A model generated the notes under the pieces. It ran no database searches, was not told where the DNA came from, and saw only the letters and a program-made list of their open reading frames with translations. A DNA stretch of 64,000 nucleotides from Enterobacter chuandaensis (lineage in GTDB: Bacteria > Pseudomonadota > Gammaproteobacteria > Enterobacterales > Enterobacteriaceae): assembly GCF_003594915.1 (NCBI RefSeq), contig NZ_QZCS01000001.1, positions 1 to 64,000 on the forward strand. The letters run 5' to 3'. The position numbers and the translations under genes are program-made. Position 1 is the first letter of the stretch. Each line of letters begins with the position of its first letter. Positions 26,768-35,519 of the stretch are shown here, one piece after another.

Positions 26768-28255
26768 ATGACGAAAAACGTGTCTTATCAGCAACTCACC
26801 CGCACCTTCCAGCGTCTCTCCCGCTTCTCCCACCTCTCCTCCATAGCCAGCTGGGATATGTTCACCATGATGCCGACTGGCGGCAGCGCCGCGCGCGGTG
26901 AAGCGCTCGCAGAGATGAGCGTCCTGCAACACCAGATCCTGACCGATAAAAATGTGGGCGACCTGTTAGCGGCCGCAGCAGGAGAAGATCTGAATGACGT
27001 AGAACAGGCCAACCTGCGTGAAATGACGCGCCACTACCAGCAGGCCACCCTGTTGCCGGAATCGCTGGTGGAAGCCAAATCGCTGGCGGGCAGCAGGTGC
27101 GAGCACGCCTGGCGTACTCAGCGCCCCGCCAACGACTGGCAGGGTTTTTCCGCCAATTTAAAAGAAGTGGTGAAACTCAGCCGTGAAGAAGCCCGTCTGC
27201 GCGCCGAGGCCAAAGGCTGCACGCCGTACGACGCGCTGCTGGATATTTTTGAACCGGATATGACCAGCGCGCGCCTGGACGTGCTGTTTGGTGATATGAA
27301 AACCTGGCTGCCGGACCTGCTGGCGAACGTGGTAGAGAAGCAGGCTCAGCGGTCATTTGTTCCGCCGCAGGGCCCCTTCCCGACGGCAACCCAGCGCGAG
27401 CTGGGGCTGGAAGCGATGAAGATGCTTGGCTTCGATTTTAACGGCGGACGCCTGGACGTGAGCGCGCACCCGTTCTGCGGCGGCGTACCGGAAGACGTAC
27501 GCATCACCACGCGCTATGACGAGGATGAACTGCTCAGCGCGCTGTTTGGCGTGATCCACGAAACCGGGCACGCGCGCTACGAACAAAATCTTCCACGTGC
27601 GTGGGCAGGCCAGCCCGTTGCCCTCGCCCGCTCAACCGCGATCCATGAATCCCAGAGCCTGTTCTTTGAAATGCAGCTGGGACGCAGTGAAGCCTTCCTC
27701 AAACACCTTCTCCCTGCGGTCCACGCCCGCTTTGGCACCCAGGCGGCGTTCAGCGAAGAGAACTTTATCGCCTGGAACCAGCGCGTGAAGCCAGGCTATA
27801 TCCGCGTCGATGCTGACGAAGTGAGCTACCCGGCACACGTGGTACTGCGCTATGAGATTGAGCGCGCGCTGATTAACGGCGAGATCGAGGAGGACGATAT
27901 TCCGGCCCTGTGGGATGAGAAAATGCAGGCGTGGCTCGGTTTATCCACCAAAGAGAACTACCGAAACGGCTGTATGCAGGATATCCACTGGACCGACGGC
28001 GGATTTGGTTACTTCCCGTCATACACGCTGGGCGCGATGTACGCCGCGCAGCTGTTCCATGCAGCAAAGACCGCGCTTCCGGACCTGCAGACCGCCATCG
28101 CTGAGGGTGATTTTTCGGCGCTGTTTGACTGGCTGCGTCAGAACATCTGGCAGCACGGCAGCCGCTTCAGCACGTCGCAGTTAATCACCCAGGCGACGGG
28201 GGAAGATCTGAATATCCGCTACTTCCGCGAACACCTCACCTCACGCTACCTGTAA
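26768..28255 (+). CDS. M32-family metallocarboxypeptidase
   Basis: A 495-residue cytoplasmic zinc carboxypeptidase of the Taq type (M32). The zinc motif HETGH is at residues 264-268, followed by the glutamate ligand in STAIHESQSLFFE, and the C-terminal GYFPSYTLGAMYAAQ region is conserved. Length is normal for the family (about 500). It trims C-terminal residues of peptides, with a preference that cannot be read here. It is followed by a very strong terminator that overlaps the RstA box of asr. Confidence 0.92.
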   Translation: MTKNVSYQQLTRTFQRLSRFSHLSSIASWDMFTMMPTGGSAARGEALAEMSVLQHQILTDKNVGDLLAAAAGEDLNDVEQANLREMTRHYQQATLLPESLVEAKSLAGSRCEHAWRTQRPANDWQGFSANLKEVVKLSREEARLRAEAKGCTPYDALLDIFEPDMTSARLDVLFGDMKTWLPDLLANVVEKQAQRSFVPPQGPFPTATQRELGLEAMKMLGFDFNGGRLDVSAHPFCGGVPEDVRITTRYDEDELLSALFGVIHETGHARYEQNLPRAWAGQPVALARSTAIHESQSLFFEMQLGRSEAFLKHLLPAVHARFGTQAAFSEENFIAWNQRVKPGYIRVDADEVSYPAHVVLRYEIERALINGEIEEDDIPALWDEKMQAWLGLSTKENYRNGCMQDIHWTDGGFGYFPSYTLGAMYAAQLFHAAKTALPDLQTAIAEGDFSALFDWLRQNIWQHGSRFSTSQLITQATGEDLNIRYFREHLTSRYL

Positions 28256-28257
28256 TG

Positions 28258-28287
28258 ACAAGGCCGGGGTTCTTCCCCGGCCTTGTA
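28258..28287 (+). terminator. Carboxypeptidase gene terminator
   Basis: An arm ACAAGGCCGGGG, a short TTCT loop and the complementary arm CCCCGGCCTTGT make an almost perfect 12-base stem, 3 bases after the stop. There is no long T run, but the stem is very stable and works in either direction. Its last base is the first base of the RstA box. Confidence 0.75.
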
Positions 28288-28300
28288 CATATGGTTACAC
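28287..28300. promoter_or_regulatory. RstA box upstream of asr
   Basis: TACATATGGTTACA fits the known RstA consensus TACATNTNGTTACA at every position. In E. coli, asr is acid-induced through RstBA. A candidate -10 TATAGT is at 28342-28347 with a poor -35, as expected for an activated promoter. Confidence 0.85.
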
Positions 28301-28403
28301 GCCGATACCAATCACTCACGGAAACCCCGAATTTACAGGGATATAGTTATTTCAACGGCCCCGCAGTGGGGTTAAATGAAAAACCAAATTCGAGGGTATG
28401 AAC

Positions 28404-28778
28404 ATGAAAAAAGTATTAGCTCTGGTTGTTGCCGCTGCTATGGGTCTGTCTTCTGCTGCGTTTGCTGCTGAAACCACTGCTGCACCCGCTGCTGCGGCAC
28501 CTGCTGCAACAACCACCGCTGCGCCAGCAAAAACCGTACATCACAAGAAACACCACAAAGCCGCTAAACCGGCTGCAGAGCAAAAAGCGCAGGCTGCGAA
28601 AAAGCACCACAAAAAAGCCGCTAAACCAGCCGTAGAGCAGAAAGCGCAGGCTGCGAAAAAGCACCACAAGAAAGCCGCCAAACCAGCCGTAGAGCAGAAA
28701 GCGCAGGCTGCGAAAAAGCATCACAAAAAAGCAGTAAAACACGAAGCTGCTAAACCAGCTGCACAGCCAGCTGCGTAA
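28404..28778 (+). CDS. asr: Asr, acid shock protein
   Basis: A 124-residue exported protein matching Asr, an abundant periplasmic intrinsically disordered protein made in acid. The signal peptide is residues 1-21 ([21 protein letters not shown]). The rest is made of lysine, alanine, histidine and proline. Residues 53-109 are three copies of a 19-residue unit ([19 protein letters not shown]). The ATG at 28404 has GAGG 8 bases upstream; the ATG at 28398 is too close to it. The RstA box upstream is conserved. E. coli Asr is shorter, with fewer and less regular repeats. Confidence 0.95.
   Translation: MKKVLALVVAAAMGLSSAAFAAETTAAPAAAAPAATTTAAPAKTVHHKKHHKAAKPAAEQKAQAAKKHHKKAAKPAVEQKAQAAKKHHKKAAKPAVEQKAQAAKKHHKKAVKHEAAKPAAQPAA
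28560..28730 (+). repeat. Three tandem 57-bp repeats inside asr
   Basis: Units at 28560-28616, 28617-28673 and 28674-28730 each encode 19 residues and differ at only a few bases (units 2 and 3 differ least). The repeat is in frame, so a gain or loss of a unit would change length without a frameshift. Confidence 0.95.
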
Positions 28779-28819
28779 GCGTACAAGCTTAACCGTGCCC
28801 TTCGGGGCACGTTGGTAAA

Positions 28820-28858
28820 CCGGCGCTGAACCGGAAAAGGTTCTGCGCCGTTTTTTTT
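28820..28858 (+). terminator. asr terminator
   Basis: CGGCGC … GCGCCG stem with an inner ACC/GGT pairing, followed by eight T. A second hairpin (GTGCCC-TTC-GGGGCAC, near 28793-28810) lies between the asr stop and this element. Confidence 0.85.
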
Positions 28859-28871
28859 ATCCGGAGGGCGT

Positions 28872-28955
28872 ATGCTGCGACGCTATCGGTTTGAGCTGAT
28901 TCTTATCCTGCTTATTTTATGCGCGCTCATCGCAAGCCATTTTTATCTTTCCTGA
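28872..28955 (+). CDS. ydgU: YdgU, 27-residue membrane protein
   Basis: A 27-residue single-helix membrane protein, starting MLRRYRFELILILLILCALI and ending …FYLS. The length and sequence match E. coli YdgU, which also lies directly after asr. GGAGGG lies 5 bases upstream of the ATG. It begins 14 bases after the T run of the asr terminator, so it is expressed by read-through or as part of the asr unit. The role is unknown. Confidence 0.9.
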   Translation: MLRRYRFELILILLILCALIASHFYLS

Positions 28956-29057
28956 TTGTAGCACGCTGATTTTACTCCCACTTTAGCGCTGTCCCGTCTA
29001 TAGTATTTTCATAGGGTTCACTTTTAATAATCATAATTACCCCCACCAGAGTGTGAT

Positions 29058-29879
29058 ATGCGTAAATCTGTTGTGTTGTTGCTGGGAACGTTTGGTCTTT
29101 TTTCTGGATTTTCACAGGCGGATGATGGCGGTGATGATGCCATTAGCGCGAAAGAGCTAAAGACGCTTTTTTTCGGTCATGACGATCGTACTCGCGTCAG
29201 CGATCCTACTCAGGCGCCCTGGGATGCTATAGGGCAGCTGGAAACCGCCAGCGGTAACCTGTGTACCGCAACGCTGATCACCCCGCAATTAGCCCTGACG
29301 GCAGGCCACTGCTTATTGACGCCCCCCAACGGCAAGCCAGACAAAGCAGTTGCCTTACGATTCGTGTCGCAAAAAGGGATCTGGCGCTATGAAATCCACG
29401 GCATTGAAGGCCGGGTGGATGCGTCGCTCGGTAAGCGTCTGAAACCGGATGGAGACGGCTGGATTGTGCCGCCCGCGGCGGCATCCTGGGATTTTGGCCT
29501 GATTATTTTGCGCTACCCACCTTCAGGCATTACGCCGCTGCCGTTATTTGACGGCGATAAAGCGGCGCTCACCGCTGCGCTGAAAGCCGCCGACCGCAAG
29601 GTAACGCAGTCAGGTTACCCTGTCGATCATCTTGATGTGCTTTACACCCATACGGACTGTATCGTGACGGGCTGGGCGCAGACCAGCGTGCTCTCCCACC
29701 AGTGCGATACGTTGCCCGGTGACAGCGGTTCACCGCTGATGCTGAAAACCGATAATGGCTGGCAGTTGATTGGGGTCCAAAGCTCCGCTCCGGCGGCGAA
29801 AGACCGCTGGCGAGCCGATAACCGGGCTCTTTCCGTCACCGGTTTTCGCGATAAGCTGGAAGCGCTGGCTAAAGAGTAA
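29058..29879 (+). CDS. ydgD: YdgD, periplasmic trypsin-like serine protease
   Basis: A 273-residue chymotrypsin-fold protein with a signal peptide (about 1-20). The catalytic triad is complete: H84 in TAGHC, D145 in WDFGLI and S223 in GDSGSP. It matches E. coli YdgD in position (after asr-ydgU, before mdtIJ) and content. The substrate is unknown. Confidence 0.93.
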   Translation: MRKSVVLLLGTFGLFSGFSQADDGGDDAISAKELKTLFFGHDDRTRVSDPTQAPWDAIGQLETASGNLCTATLITPQLALTAGHCLLTPPNGKPDKAVALRFVSQKGIWRYEIHGIEGRVDASLGKRLKPDGDGWIVPPAAASWDFGLIILRYPPSGITPLPLFDGDKAALTAALKAADRKVTQSGYPVDHLDVLYTHTDCIVTGWAQTSVLSHQCDTLPGDSGSPLMLKTDNGWQLIGVQSSAPAAKDRWRADNRALSVTGFRDKLEALAKE

Positions 29880-29916
29880 GCCAGCGCGGAGGCCTGAAAA
29901 TCAGAATCACTACATA

Positions 29917-30246
29917 TCAGGCCAGTTTTATCATGATCATGCCCGCCAGCAGCAAGATCAGCCCTATCCAGCCTTTATTATTTAAACGCTGCCCGAAAAG
30001 CACCCAGCCCGCGGCCAGGGTAGCGGCGATCCCAAAACCGCCCCACAGCGCATAGGCCACCGAAAGATCGATCCCTTTCACCGCCTGAGACAGGGCGCTG
30101 AACGCCCCCAGCACCGCGGCAATCGACAGCAGGCCGTAAACTTTACGACGAAAACCGTCAGAGAACTTCAGCAGAACGTTTGCCAGGATCTCCAGCACGA
30201 TGGCGAGCCCCAGCCATGCCGCATGTACCCATTCAAACTGTTGCAT
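29917..30246 (-). CDS. mdtI: MdtI, SMR-family spermidine exporter subunit
   Basis: A 109-residue four-helix small multidrug resistance protein, half of the MdtIJ heterodimer that exports spermidine. The conserved glutamate in helix 1 is present ([18 protein letters not shown]), and [10 protein letters not shown] is the SMR signature. Its start lies 14 bases inside the 3' end of mdtJ, so the two are translationally coupled. Confidence 0.95.
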   Translation of the reverse strand: MQQFEWVHAAWLGLAIVLEILANVLLKFSDGFRRKVYGLLSIAAVLGAFSALSQAVKGIDLSVAYALWGGFGIAATLAAGWVLFGQRLNNKGWIGLILLLAGMIMIKLA

Positions 30247-30595
30247 GGTTCTGCTCCTTCTGCTGTTTTGTCGGTTTGCGGGTACCTGATTTAATCAGCA
30301 CGATACCCGCAACCAGCGTCGTTAACCCGGCGACCTTCATTGTTGTTAATGTTTCGTCGAATATCAGAACGCTGAACAGCGTAATCAATAAAATACCGAT
30401 CCCTTCCCACAGCGCATAGGCCACACCCAGCGCAATTTTCTTCACCGCAAACGAGAGGAAAATATAGGAAAGGGAAATCATCACCAGCATTAAAATAAAA
30501 CCGGTATTGCCCTCACTGATGCTTGCCCATTTCATAGACAGCGTGCCGGTAATTTCAGCGAGAATTGCCAGGGCTAATAAGATCCAGTAAAACAT
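30233..30595 (-). CDS. mdtJ: MdtJ, SMR-family spermidine exporter subunit
   Basis: A 120-residue partner of MdtI with four helices; the helix 1 glutamate is in [16 protein letters not shown] and the signature is [11 protein letters not shown] chose the ATG at 30595 (MFYWILL), with AGGAG just upstream; a reading from 30652 adds 19 unsupported residues. First gene of the mdtJI operon. Confidence 0.95.
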   Translation of the reverse strand: MFYWILLALAILAEITGTLSMKWASISEGNTGFILMLVMISLSYIFLSFAVKKIALGVAYALWEGIGILLITLFSVLIFDETLTTMKVAGLTTLVAGIVLIKSGTRKPTKQQKEQNHATV

Positions 30596-31016
30596 GTTTA
30601 TCTCCTGCTTGAGAATATAATCCATCGTGGCCCGCCGCATGCAGCAAACCAAAAAATATGAAATTAAATCAGACAGCTAAGCGCGTAGCGCCAGCTCAGG
30701 CAGAAGAGGTGACTATAGTGCGGTGCGCCAGTGTTGCTCACCAGCAATCAGGCAGAAGGAGGTAGAAAATACAGCAGCGTTGTTTGAAGAATACGTCCTG
30801 AACAAATTGTCCATAAAATTACAATTATCCGCGTTGTTGCTTCTCGTCTTTGCGGATGAAAATTGTCCTCGGTAGTTGAACACACCAGATTTGTACCATA
30901 AGCCAGGAATTTACTCAAAGTCTTTTCAATTCTTTACCCATCTCGTTTGATTTTGGTTAGTTTATTGCAAGGCGTTTACCCTTTATTATAAATAAAAAGC
31001 GTATTTCGGAGTCACC
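30596..31016. other. mdtJ-tqsA divergent intergenic region
   Basis: 421 bases, A+T rich toward tqsA. A possible tqsA -10 (TATAAA, about 30986-30991) lies near the tqsA start. I see no convincing small gene, sRNA or perfect operator here. Confidence 0.55.
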
Positions 31017-32051
31017 ATGGCTAAACCCATTATTACCCTGAACGGGTTAAAAATTGTCATCATGCTGGGCATGCTGGTGATTATACTCACAGGCGTTCGT
31101 TTTGCCGCCGATATCATCGTGCCCTTTATTCTGGCCCTGTTTGTTGCGGTGATCCTTAACCCGCTGGTCCAGCGCATGACGCGGCTGCGCATCCCGCGCG
31201 TGCTGGCGATTACCCTGCTGATTAGCGTCATTATTGTCGCCATGGTATTACTGGTTGCGTATCTGGGTAACTCCCTGAACGAACTGGCGCGAACGCTGCC
31301 GAAATACCGTTCCTCGCTGGCGATACCGCTGCTGCAACTTGAACCCTGGCTGCAGCGCGCGGGAATAGAAATCTCGGTTGAAGATCTTCTTAAATATATC
31401 GATCCCAACGCGGCGATGACCATTGTCACCAGCCTGTTAACACAGCTTTCCAATGCCATGACCTCCATTTTCCTGCTGTTTTTAACGGTGGTGTTCATGC
31501 TGCTGGAGGTGCCGCAGTTGCCCGCAAAGTTACAGCAAATGATGGTTCGTCCGGTTGAAGGAATGGGAGCTATTCAGCGCGCGCTGGACAGCGTTTCACG
31601 TTATCTGGTGCTGAAAACCGCCATTAGTCTGGTCACCGGGTTGGTCGTCTGGGGGATGCTGGTGGCGCTGGACGTCCGCTTTGCGTTCGTCTGGGGTTTA
31701 CTGGCGTTTGCGCTCAACTATATTCCCAACATCGGCTCCGTGTTGGCGGCGATCCCCCCTATCCTTCAGGTGCTGGTGTTCAGCGGGTTTTATGACGCGC
31801 TGGTTCTGCTGGCAGGCTATCTGGCGATTAACCTGGTGTTCGGGAATATTCTTGAGCCGCGGATGATGGGACGCGGGCTGGGGCTTTCCACACTGGTGGT
31901 CTTTTTATCCCTGATTTTCTGGGGCTGGCTGCTCGGCCCCGTAGGCATGCTGCTCTCCGTTCCGCTGACCATTATCGTCAAGATTGGCCTGGAACAGACG
32001 GCGGGCGGGCAAAGCATCGCCGTGCTACTGAGCGACATGAGCCATCAATAG
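31017..32051 (+). CDS. tqsA: TqsA, AI-2 transport protein (AI-2E family)
   Basis: A 344-residue inner-membrane protein of the AI-2E family, matching E. coli TqsA (YdgG), which exports autoinducer-2 and affects biofilm formation. About seven to eight helices are visible, with the family segment [27 protein letters not shown] precedes the ATG. In E. coli pntB follows directly; here pntB is about 27 kb away, so the E. coli order breaks right after this gene. Confidence 0.95.
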   Translation: MAKPIITLNGLKIVIMLGMLVIILTGVRFAADIIVPFILALFVAVILNPLVQRMTRLRIPRVLAITLLISVIIVAMVLLVAYLGNSLNELARTLPKYRSSLAIPLLQLEPWLQRAGIEISVEDLLKYIDPNAAMTIVTSLLTQLSNAMTSIFLLFLTVVFMLLEVPQLPAKLQQMMVRPVEGMGAIQRALDSVSRYLVLKTAISLVTGLVVWGMLVALDVRFAFVWGLLAFALNYIPNIGSVLAAIPPILQVLVFSGFYDALVLLAGYLAINLVFGNILEPRMMGRGLGLSTLVVFLSLIFWGWLLGPVGMLLSVPLTIIVKIGLEQTAGGQSIAVLLSDMSHQ

Positions 32052-32054
32052 CCG

Positions 32055-33002
32055 TCATTCCGCCATCGACAGGAGGGGCTTGCTTGCCCTTCCCCCTTCA
32101 CGATACGCGCTGAGCGCCCTCTGCCATTCCGTCAGGGGGTACACCGTACCGGGGCTGTACTCACTGGCGCGCATCCGGGGCCAGATTTGGTCAAACTCCG
32201 CGCGCCACGCCTCTGCGCTGAGCCCATCCAGATAGTTACGAATATGGAACCACGCCACGCGCGGCAGGGGCCGCTGCTGGCGGAAGGTCTGCCCGGAGAG
32301 CAGCCCGTAGCAAACAAATACGCCCTGCTCAGGCATCACGCTCAGGATCGCGTCCGCCAGCGTCCCGCCGGTTGCATCGTAAACGACGTCGGCACGCGCG
32401 GCAACGGAGCGAATCCGCTGCATGTCATGCTGTGCCACAGGAACGATCCCCATCGCCTCCAGCCGTTCAGCGTGAACGGGAGAACGATGAATACCGTACA
32501 CCGCCTCTGCCCCCGTCAGATGCGCCCACTGCCCGAGCAGAATGGCGCAATCCGAACCGGCGGCCGTCAGCAGCACCCGTTTTCCCTGCGGCGGGAAGTG
32601 GGTCAGCATCATCTGCGCCGCCAGCGGGTTGATATAGGCCCGCGCGGCCAGGCGTGAATCGATATCGTCCGGCACGGGGATCGCATACTCTGCCGGGCAA
32701 TCAACATAGTGCTGCCACGTGCCCGGCCCGCGCAGCGGCAGAACGCGTTTACCCGGCAGATGCGCAAACGACGCGGGCGCCTGAATGACAACGCCGACGC
32801 CTTCATACCCCGCGACGGCGGGCAGCGGGGTTCTGTGGCGATAGGCGCCGGTAATGGGAATGAGATCGGACGCATTCACCGGCGCATACAGCATTTGCAC
32901 GCGCAGGTGACCCGGCGCAAGCGTCTCCAGCGGCGCGGCTTCAGGTTGCAGAACAGATTCCGGCTCGCCAAAACGGCGATACCAGAGGGCCAGGTTTTCC
33001 AT
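32055..33002 (-). CDS. Quinone reductase-like MDR-family oxidoreductase
   Basis: A 315-residue medium-chain reductase/alcohol dehydrogenase-like protein. The N-terminal GroES-like part (PVNASDLIPITGAYRHRTPLP, GYEGVGVV) and a Rossmann-type part (VLLTAAGSDCAILLGQWA) are visible; the usual cysteine zinc ligands are absent, so it belongs to the zinc-free quinone-oxidoreductase/enoyl-reductase type. I chose the ATG at 33002 (MENLALWYRR), because the longer start overlaps the next gene. It sits 28 bases downstream of the flavin oxidoreductase gene and likely shares its transcript. The substrate is unknown. Confidence 0.8.
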   Translation of the reverse strand: MENLALWYRRFGEPESVLQPEAAPLETLAPGHLRVQMLYAPVNASDLIPITGAYRHRTPLPAVAGYEGVGVVIQAPASFAHLPGKRVLPLRGPGTWQHYVDCPAEYAIPVPDDIDSRLAARAYINPLAAQMMLTHFPPQGKRVLLTAAGSDCAILLGQWAHLTGAEAVYGIHRSPVHAERLEAMGIVPVAQHDMQRIRSVAARADVVYDATGGTLADAILSVMPEQGVFVCYGLLSGQTFRQQRPLPRVAWFHIRNYLDGLSAEAWRAEFDQIWPRMRASEYSPGTVYPLTEWQRALSAYREGGRASKPLLSMAE

Positions 33003-33030
33003 CACAATCTCATGGCTGAAGGCGGAATAC

Positions 33031-34056
33031 TTAATCGCGCCAGCCCATTGCCGGTGCGACATGTTTGAGAATGGACTCAATCACGTGCGCATTATAATCC
33101 ACACCGAGCTGGTTCGGCACGGTCAGTAATAACGTATCTGCCTCGGCAATCGCCTCGTCCTTTTTCAACTGCTCAATCAGCCTGTCAGGCTCCGCGGCAT
33201 AGCTGCGCCCGAATATCGCGCGCGTTTTCTCATCAAGATACCCAACGCTATCGCTGTCGTTGCGGCTGGCGCCGAAGTACATCCGGTCGCGGTCGTCCAT
33301 CAGGGCAAAAATACTGCGGCTGACCGATACACGTGGCTGCCGCGTATGCCCTGCCTCTTTCCACGCCTGACGGTACGCGCGGATCTGTTTTGCCTGCTGA
33401 ATATGGAACGGTTCGCCGGTTTCGTCGTCTTTGAGGGTTGAGCTTTGCAGGTTCATGCCGAGCTTAGCGGCCCATACCGCCGTCGCATTCGAACCGGCGC
33501 CCCACCAGATGCGCTCCCGCAACCCTTCGGAATACGGTTCCAGGCGCAGCAGCCCAGGCGGATTGGGGAACATCGGCTGTGGATTCGGCTTTGCAAACCC
33601 TTCGCCGCGCAGCACCTCAAGCAGCACCTCGGTATGACGGCGCGCCATGTCCGATTCGTTTTCCCCTTCCTGCGGGACATAGCCGAAATGACGCCAGCCA
33701 TCAATGACCTGCTCCGGGGAGCCGCGGCTGATGCCAAGCTGCAAACGGCCGCCGGAGATCAGATCTGCCGCGCCCGCATCCTCGGCCATATACATCGGGT
33801 TTTCATAGCGCATATCAATCACGCCCGTACCGATTTCAATGGTTTTCGTTTTCGCGCCTATTGCCGCCAGCAGAGGGAACGGCGAACTCAGCTGACGGGC
33901 GAAGTGGTGCACGCGGAAATAGGCGCCGTCCGCCCCCAACTCTTCGGCGGCCACGGCCAGGTCGATGGACTGCAGCAGCGTATCCGCCGCCGAACGCGTG
34001 CCGGACTGCGGAGAAGGCGTCCAGTGACCAAACGATAAAAACCCGATCTTTTTCAT
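33031..34056 (-). CDS. LLM-class flavin-dependent oxidoreductase
   Basis: A 341-residue luciferase-like monooxygenase fold protein with visible family landmarks: MKKIGFLSFGHW, LGADGAYFRVHHF, EIGTGVIDMRYENPMYMAEDAGAADLISGGRLQLGISRGSPEQVIDGW. These enzymes use reduced FMN supplied by a partner to oxidise organic substrates. It is the first gene of a two-gene unit with the quinone-reductase-like gene. The substrate is not evident. Confidence 0.88.
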   Translation of the reverse strand: MKKIGFLSFGHWTPSPQSGTRSAADTLLQSIDLAVAAEELGADGAYFRVHHFARQLSSPFPLLAAIGAKTKTIEIGTGVIDMRYENPMYMAEDAGAADLISGGRLQLGISRGSPEQVIDGWRHFGYVPQEGENESDMARRHTEVLLEVLRGEGFAKPNPQPMFPNPPGLLRLEPYSEGLRERIWWGAGSNATAVWAAKLGMNLQSSTLKDDETGEPFHIQQAKQIRAYRQAWKEAGHTRQPRVSVSRSIFALMDDRDRMYFGASRNDSDSVGYLDEKTRAIFGRSYAAEPDRLIEQLKKDEAIAEADTLLLTVPNQLGVDYNAHVIESILKHVAPAMGWRD

Positions 34057-34233
34057 AACCCTGTGTCCTGATAATGCGTTGCGTTCTGTCCACTTTACGC
34101 ATTACCCCGTAAGAATAAATGCCGTTTATTTAACGGAAAGCATCAAATAAATTGACGGAATAGAGGGGTTCGTCATTCCGCCCCATAATGGATATAATAT
34201 CCCCCACTTTTTTCATGGCAGGTAAAACCGGCA

Positions 34234-34581
34234 ATGGCTCTGATCCCTAAAAACTACGCGCGACTGGAAAGCGGCTATCGCGAGAAAGCATTAAAAATCT
34301 ATCCCTGGGTCTGCGGACGCTGCTCGCGGGAGTTCGTCTATTCCAATCTGCGTGAATTGACGGTTCACCATATCGATCACGACCATACTAACAACCCGGA
34401 AGATGGCAGCAACTGGGAGCTGCTGTGCCTGTTTTGTCACGATCACGAGCATTCGAAATACACCGAAGCGGATCAGTACGGCACCACCGTGGTCGCCGGT
34501 GAAGACGCGCAAAAAGACGTGGGTGTCGCCACGTTTAACCCGTTTGCCGATTTAAAAGCGATGATGGATAAGAAGAAATAA
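34234..34581 (+). CDS. yajD: YajD family HNH nuclease
   Basis: A 115-residue HNH protein nearly identical to E. coli YajD. Zinc-binding cysteines are C27/C30 and C65/C68, and the HNH core is HHIDHDHTNN (H45-H46 onward) with CHDHEH near the end. The length equals that of the E. coli protein. A nuclease role is predicted from the fold. In E. coli yajD lies elsewhere (near queA-tgt-secDF), so the location here differs. Confidence 0.94.
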   Translation: MALIPKNYARLESGYREKALKIYPWVCGRCSREFVYSNLRELTVHHIDHDHTNNPEDGSNWELLCLFCHDHEHSKYTEADQYGTTVVAGEDAQKDVGVATFNPFADLKAMMDKKK

Positions 34582-34609
34582 TCTTCTCGTCCGCTCGTGC
34601 TCCGCGATT

Positions 34610-35395
34610 TTAAAATGTCCAGGTGATAGCGGCGGTTGCAGACCCCTCATTGCGCCGCATCACTATTGGGCTTTCATTCGCATGTTCGCCAGGCCAGGTA
34701 TAATCCGCGCTCAGGACCGTCCCCCAGTGAGCATCGAACTGGTGGCTCCAGGTCAGGCTGGTGTCGACGCCATAAAATCCCCCCGGCGCTGAATAGCGGC
34801 GATAGCCGGTGCGGCGGCTCTGCTGCTCGCTGACCCCATACCAGGTATTCAGATAACGGCTGTCGCCAAACAGAGCCGCAGACTGAAGGGCGATCGTGTC
34901 CTCGCTGTTTTGTAGGGGAATCAACGTAACGGACGCCTGATAACTTACGCCCTGGCTGTCCGTTAACGGTAGCGTCGCCTTACCCTCAACGCTCAGCCAG
35001 GACGCAGCCTGCCAGCCGACGGCCAGACCGGTATTCAGGGTGGCATCAATGTCCCCCATCCCCTTCAGATTGTTTGCGCCCTCACGCCAGCCAGAATTTT
35101 TCTCTGCCCTCCCGAGGTCGTAACCCAGCGTATGTTCCAGGTACCAACCGCTGTCGTTTTGCAGGTCATATCCCACTCCTTTTTGTGCATCAATAAAGAA
35201 AGCACCCTTGCGCCCCTGCAGCACAGGAACCACCTGCCACACCTGCTTGTCTGAGCCTGAATAACGGGGGGCATAGTGACCGCCCAGCCCGACGGTTAAA
35301 GAGCCGGAAGCGGCGTCATCATCCGCCTGCACACCTGAGGCAACGGCCATCAGCAGCGGAACGGTCATATACAGGCCTTTTTTTATCGCTATCAT
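34610..35395 (-). CDS. MipA/OmpV family outer-membrane protein (copy 2)
   Basis: A 261-residue MipA/OmpV protein, with a signal peptide (1-24, ending GVQA), the family motif GGHYAPRYSGSDKQ, NNLKGMGDIDATL and a C-terminal phenylalanine (AAITWTF). I chose the ATG at 35395, with GGAG 6 bases upstream; a longer start at 35443 would add 16 polar residues in front of the signal peptide. It is a diverged paralogue of 1789-2625. It is divergent from the AdeRS-like two-component system and RND pump operon. An 18-base palindrome lies just upstream of its Shine-Dalgarno sequence. Confidence 0.88.
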   Translation of the reverse strand: MIAIKKGLYMTVPLLMAVASGVQADDDAASGSLTVGLGGHYAPRYSGSDKQVWQVVPVLQGRKGAFFIDAQKGVGYDLQNDSGWYLEHTLGYDLGRAEKNSGWREGANNLKGMGDIDATLNTGLAVGWQAASWLSVEGKATLPLTDSQGVSYQASVTLIPLQNSEDTIALQSAALFGDSRYLNTWYGVSEQQSRRTGYRRYSAPGGFYGVDTSLTWSHQFDAHWGTVLSADYTWPGEHANESPIVMRRNEGSATAAITWTF

Positions 35396-35407
35396 ACTGT
35401 TCTCCAC

Positions 35408-35425
35408 GCAGACGCTGGCGTCTGC
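35408..35425. promoter_or_regulatory. Perfect 18-bp palindrome in the mipA leader
   Basis: GCAGACGC-TG-GCGTCTGC, a perfect 8-2-8 dyad, 2 bases from the Shine-Dalgarno sequence of the mipA-like gene (35395). It may be a regulator operator, or a hairpin in the mRNA leader. Confidence 0.6.
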
Positions 35426-35519
35426 TGATTCAGGGTCTGCCACACAATGTTGGCGCAGTATGGTTTGGCTAAATCAATGAATCGTCGGGATAGTGTTAAG
35501 AAACGGTCAAGGTGAACGG

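Noticed and set aside
28793-28810. Hairpin GTGCCC-TTC-GGGGCAC after asr as the terminator.
   Set aside because: It lacks a T run; the following hairpin at 28820-28858 has eight T and fits better.
29889-29924. GGCCTGA … TCAGGCC inverted repeat between ydgD and mdtI as a terminator.
   Set aside because: The loop is about 20 bases and there is no T run; the evidence is too weak.
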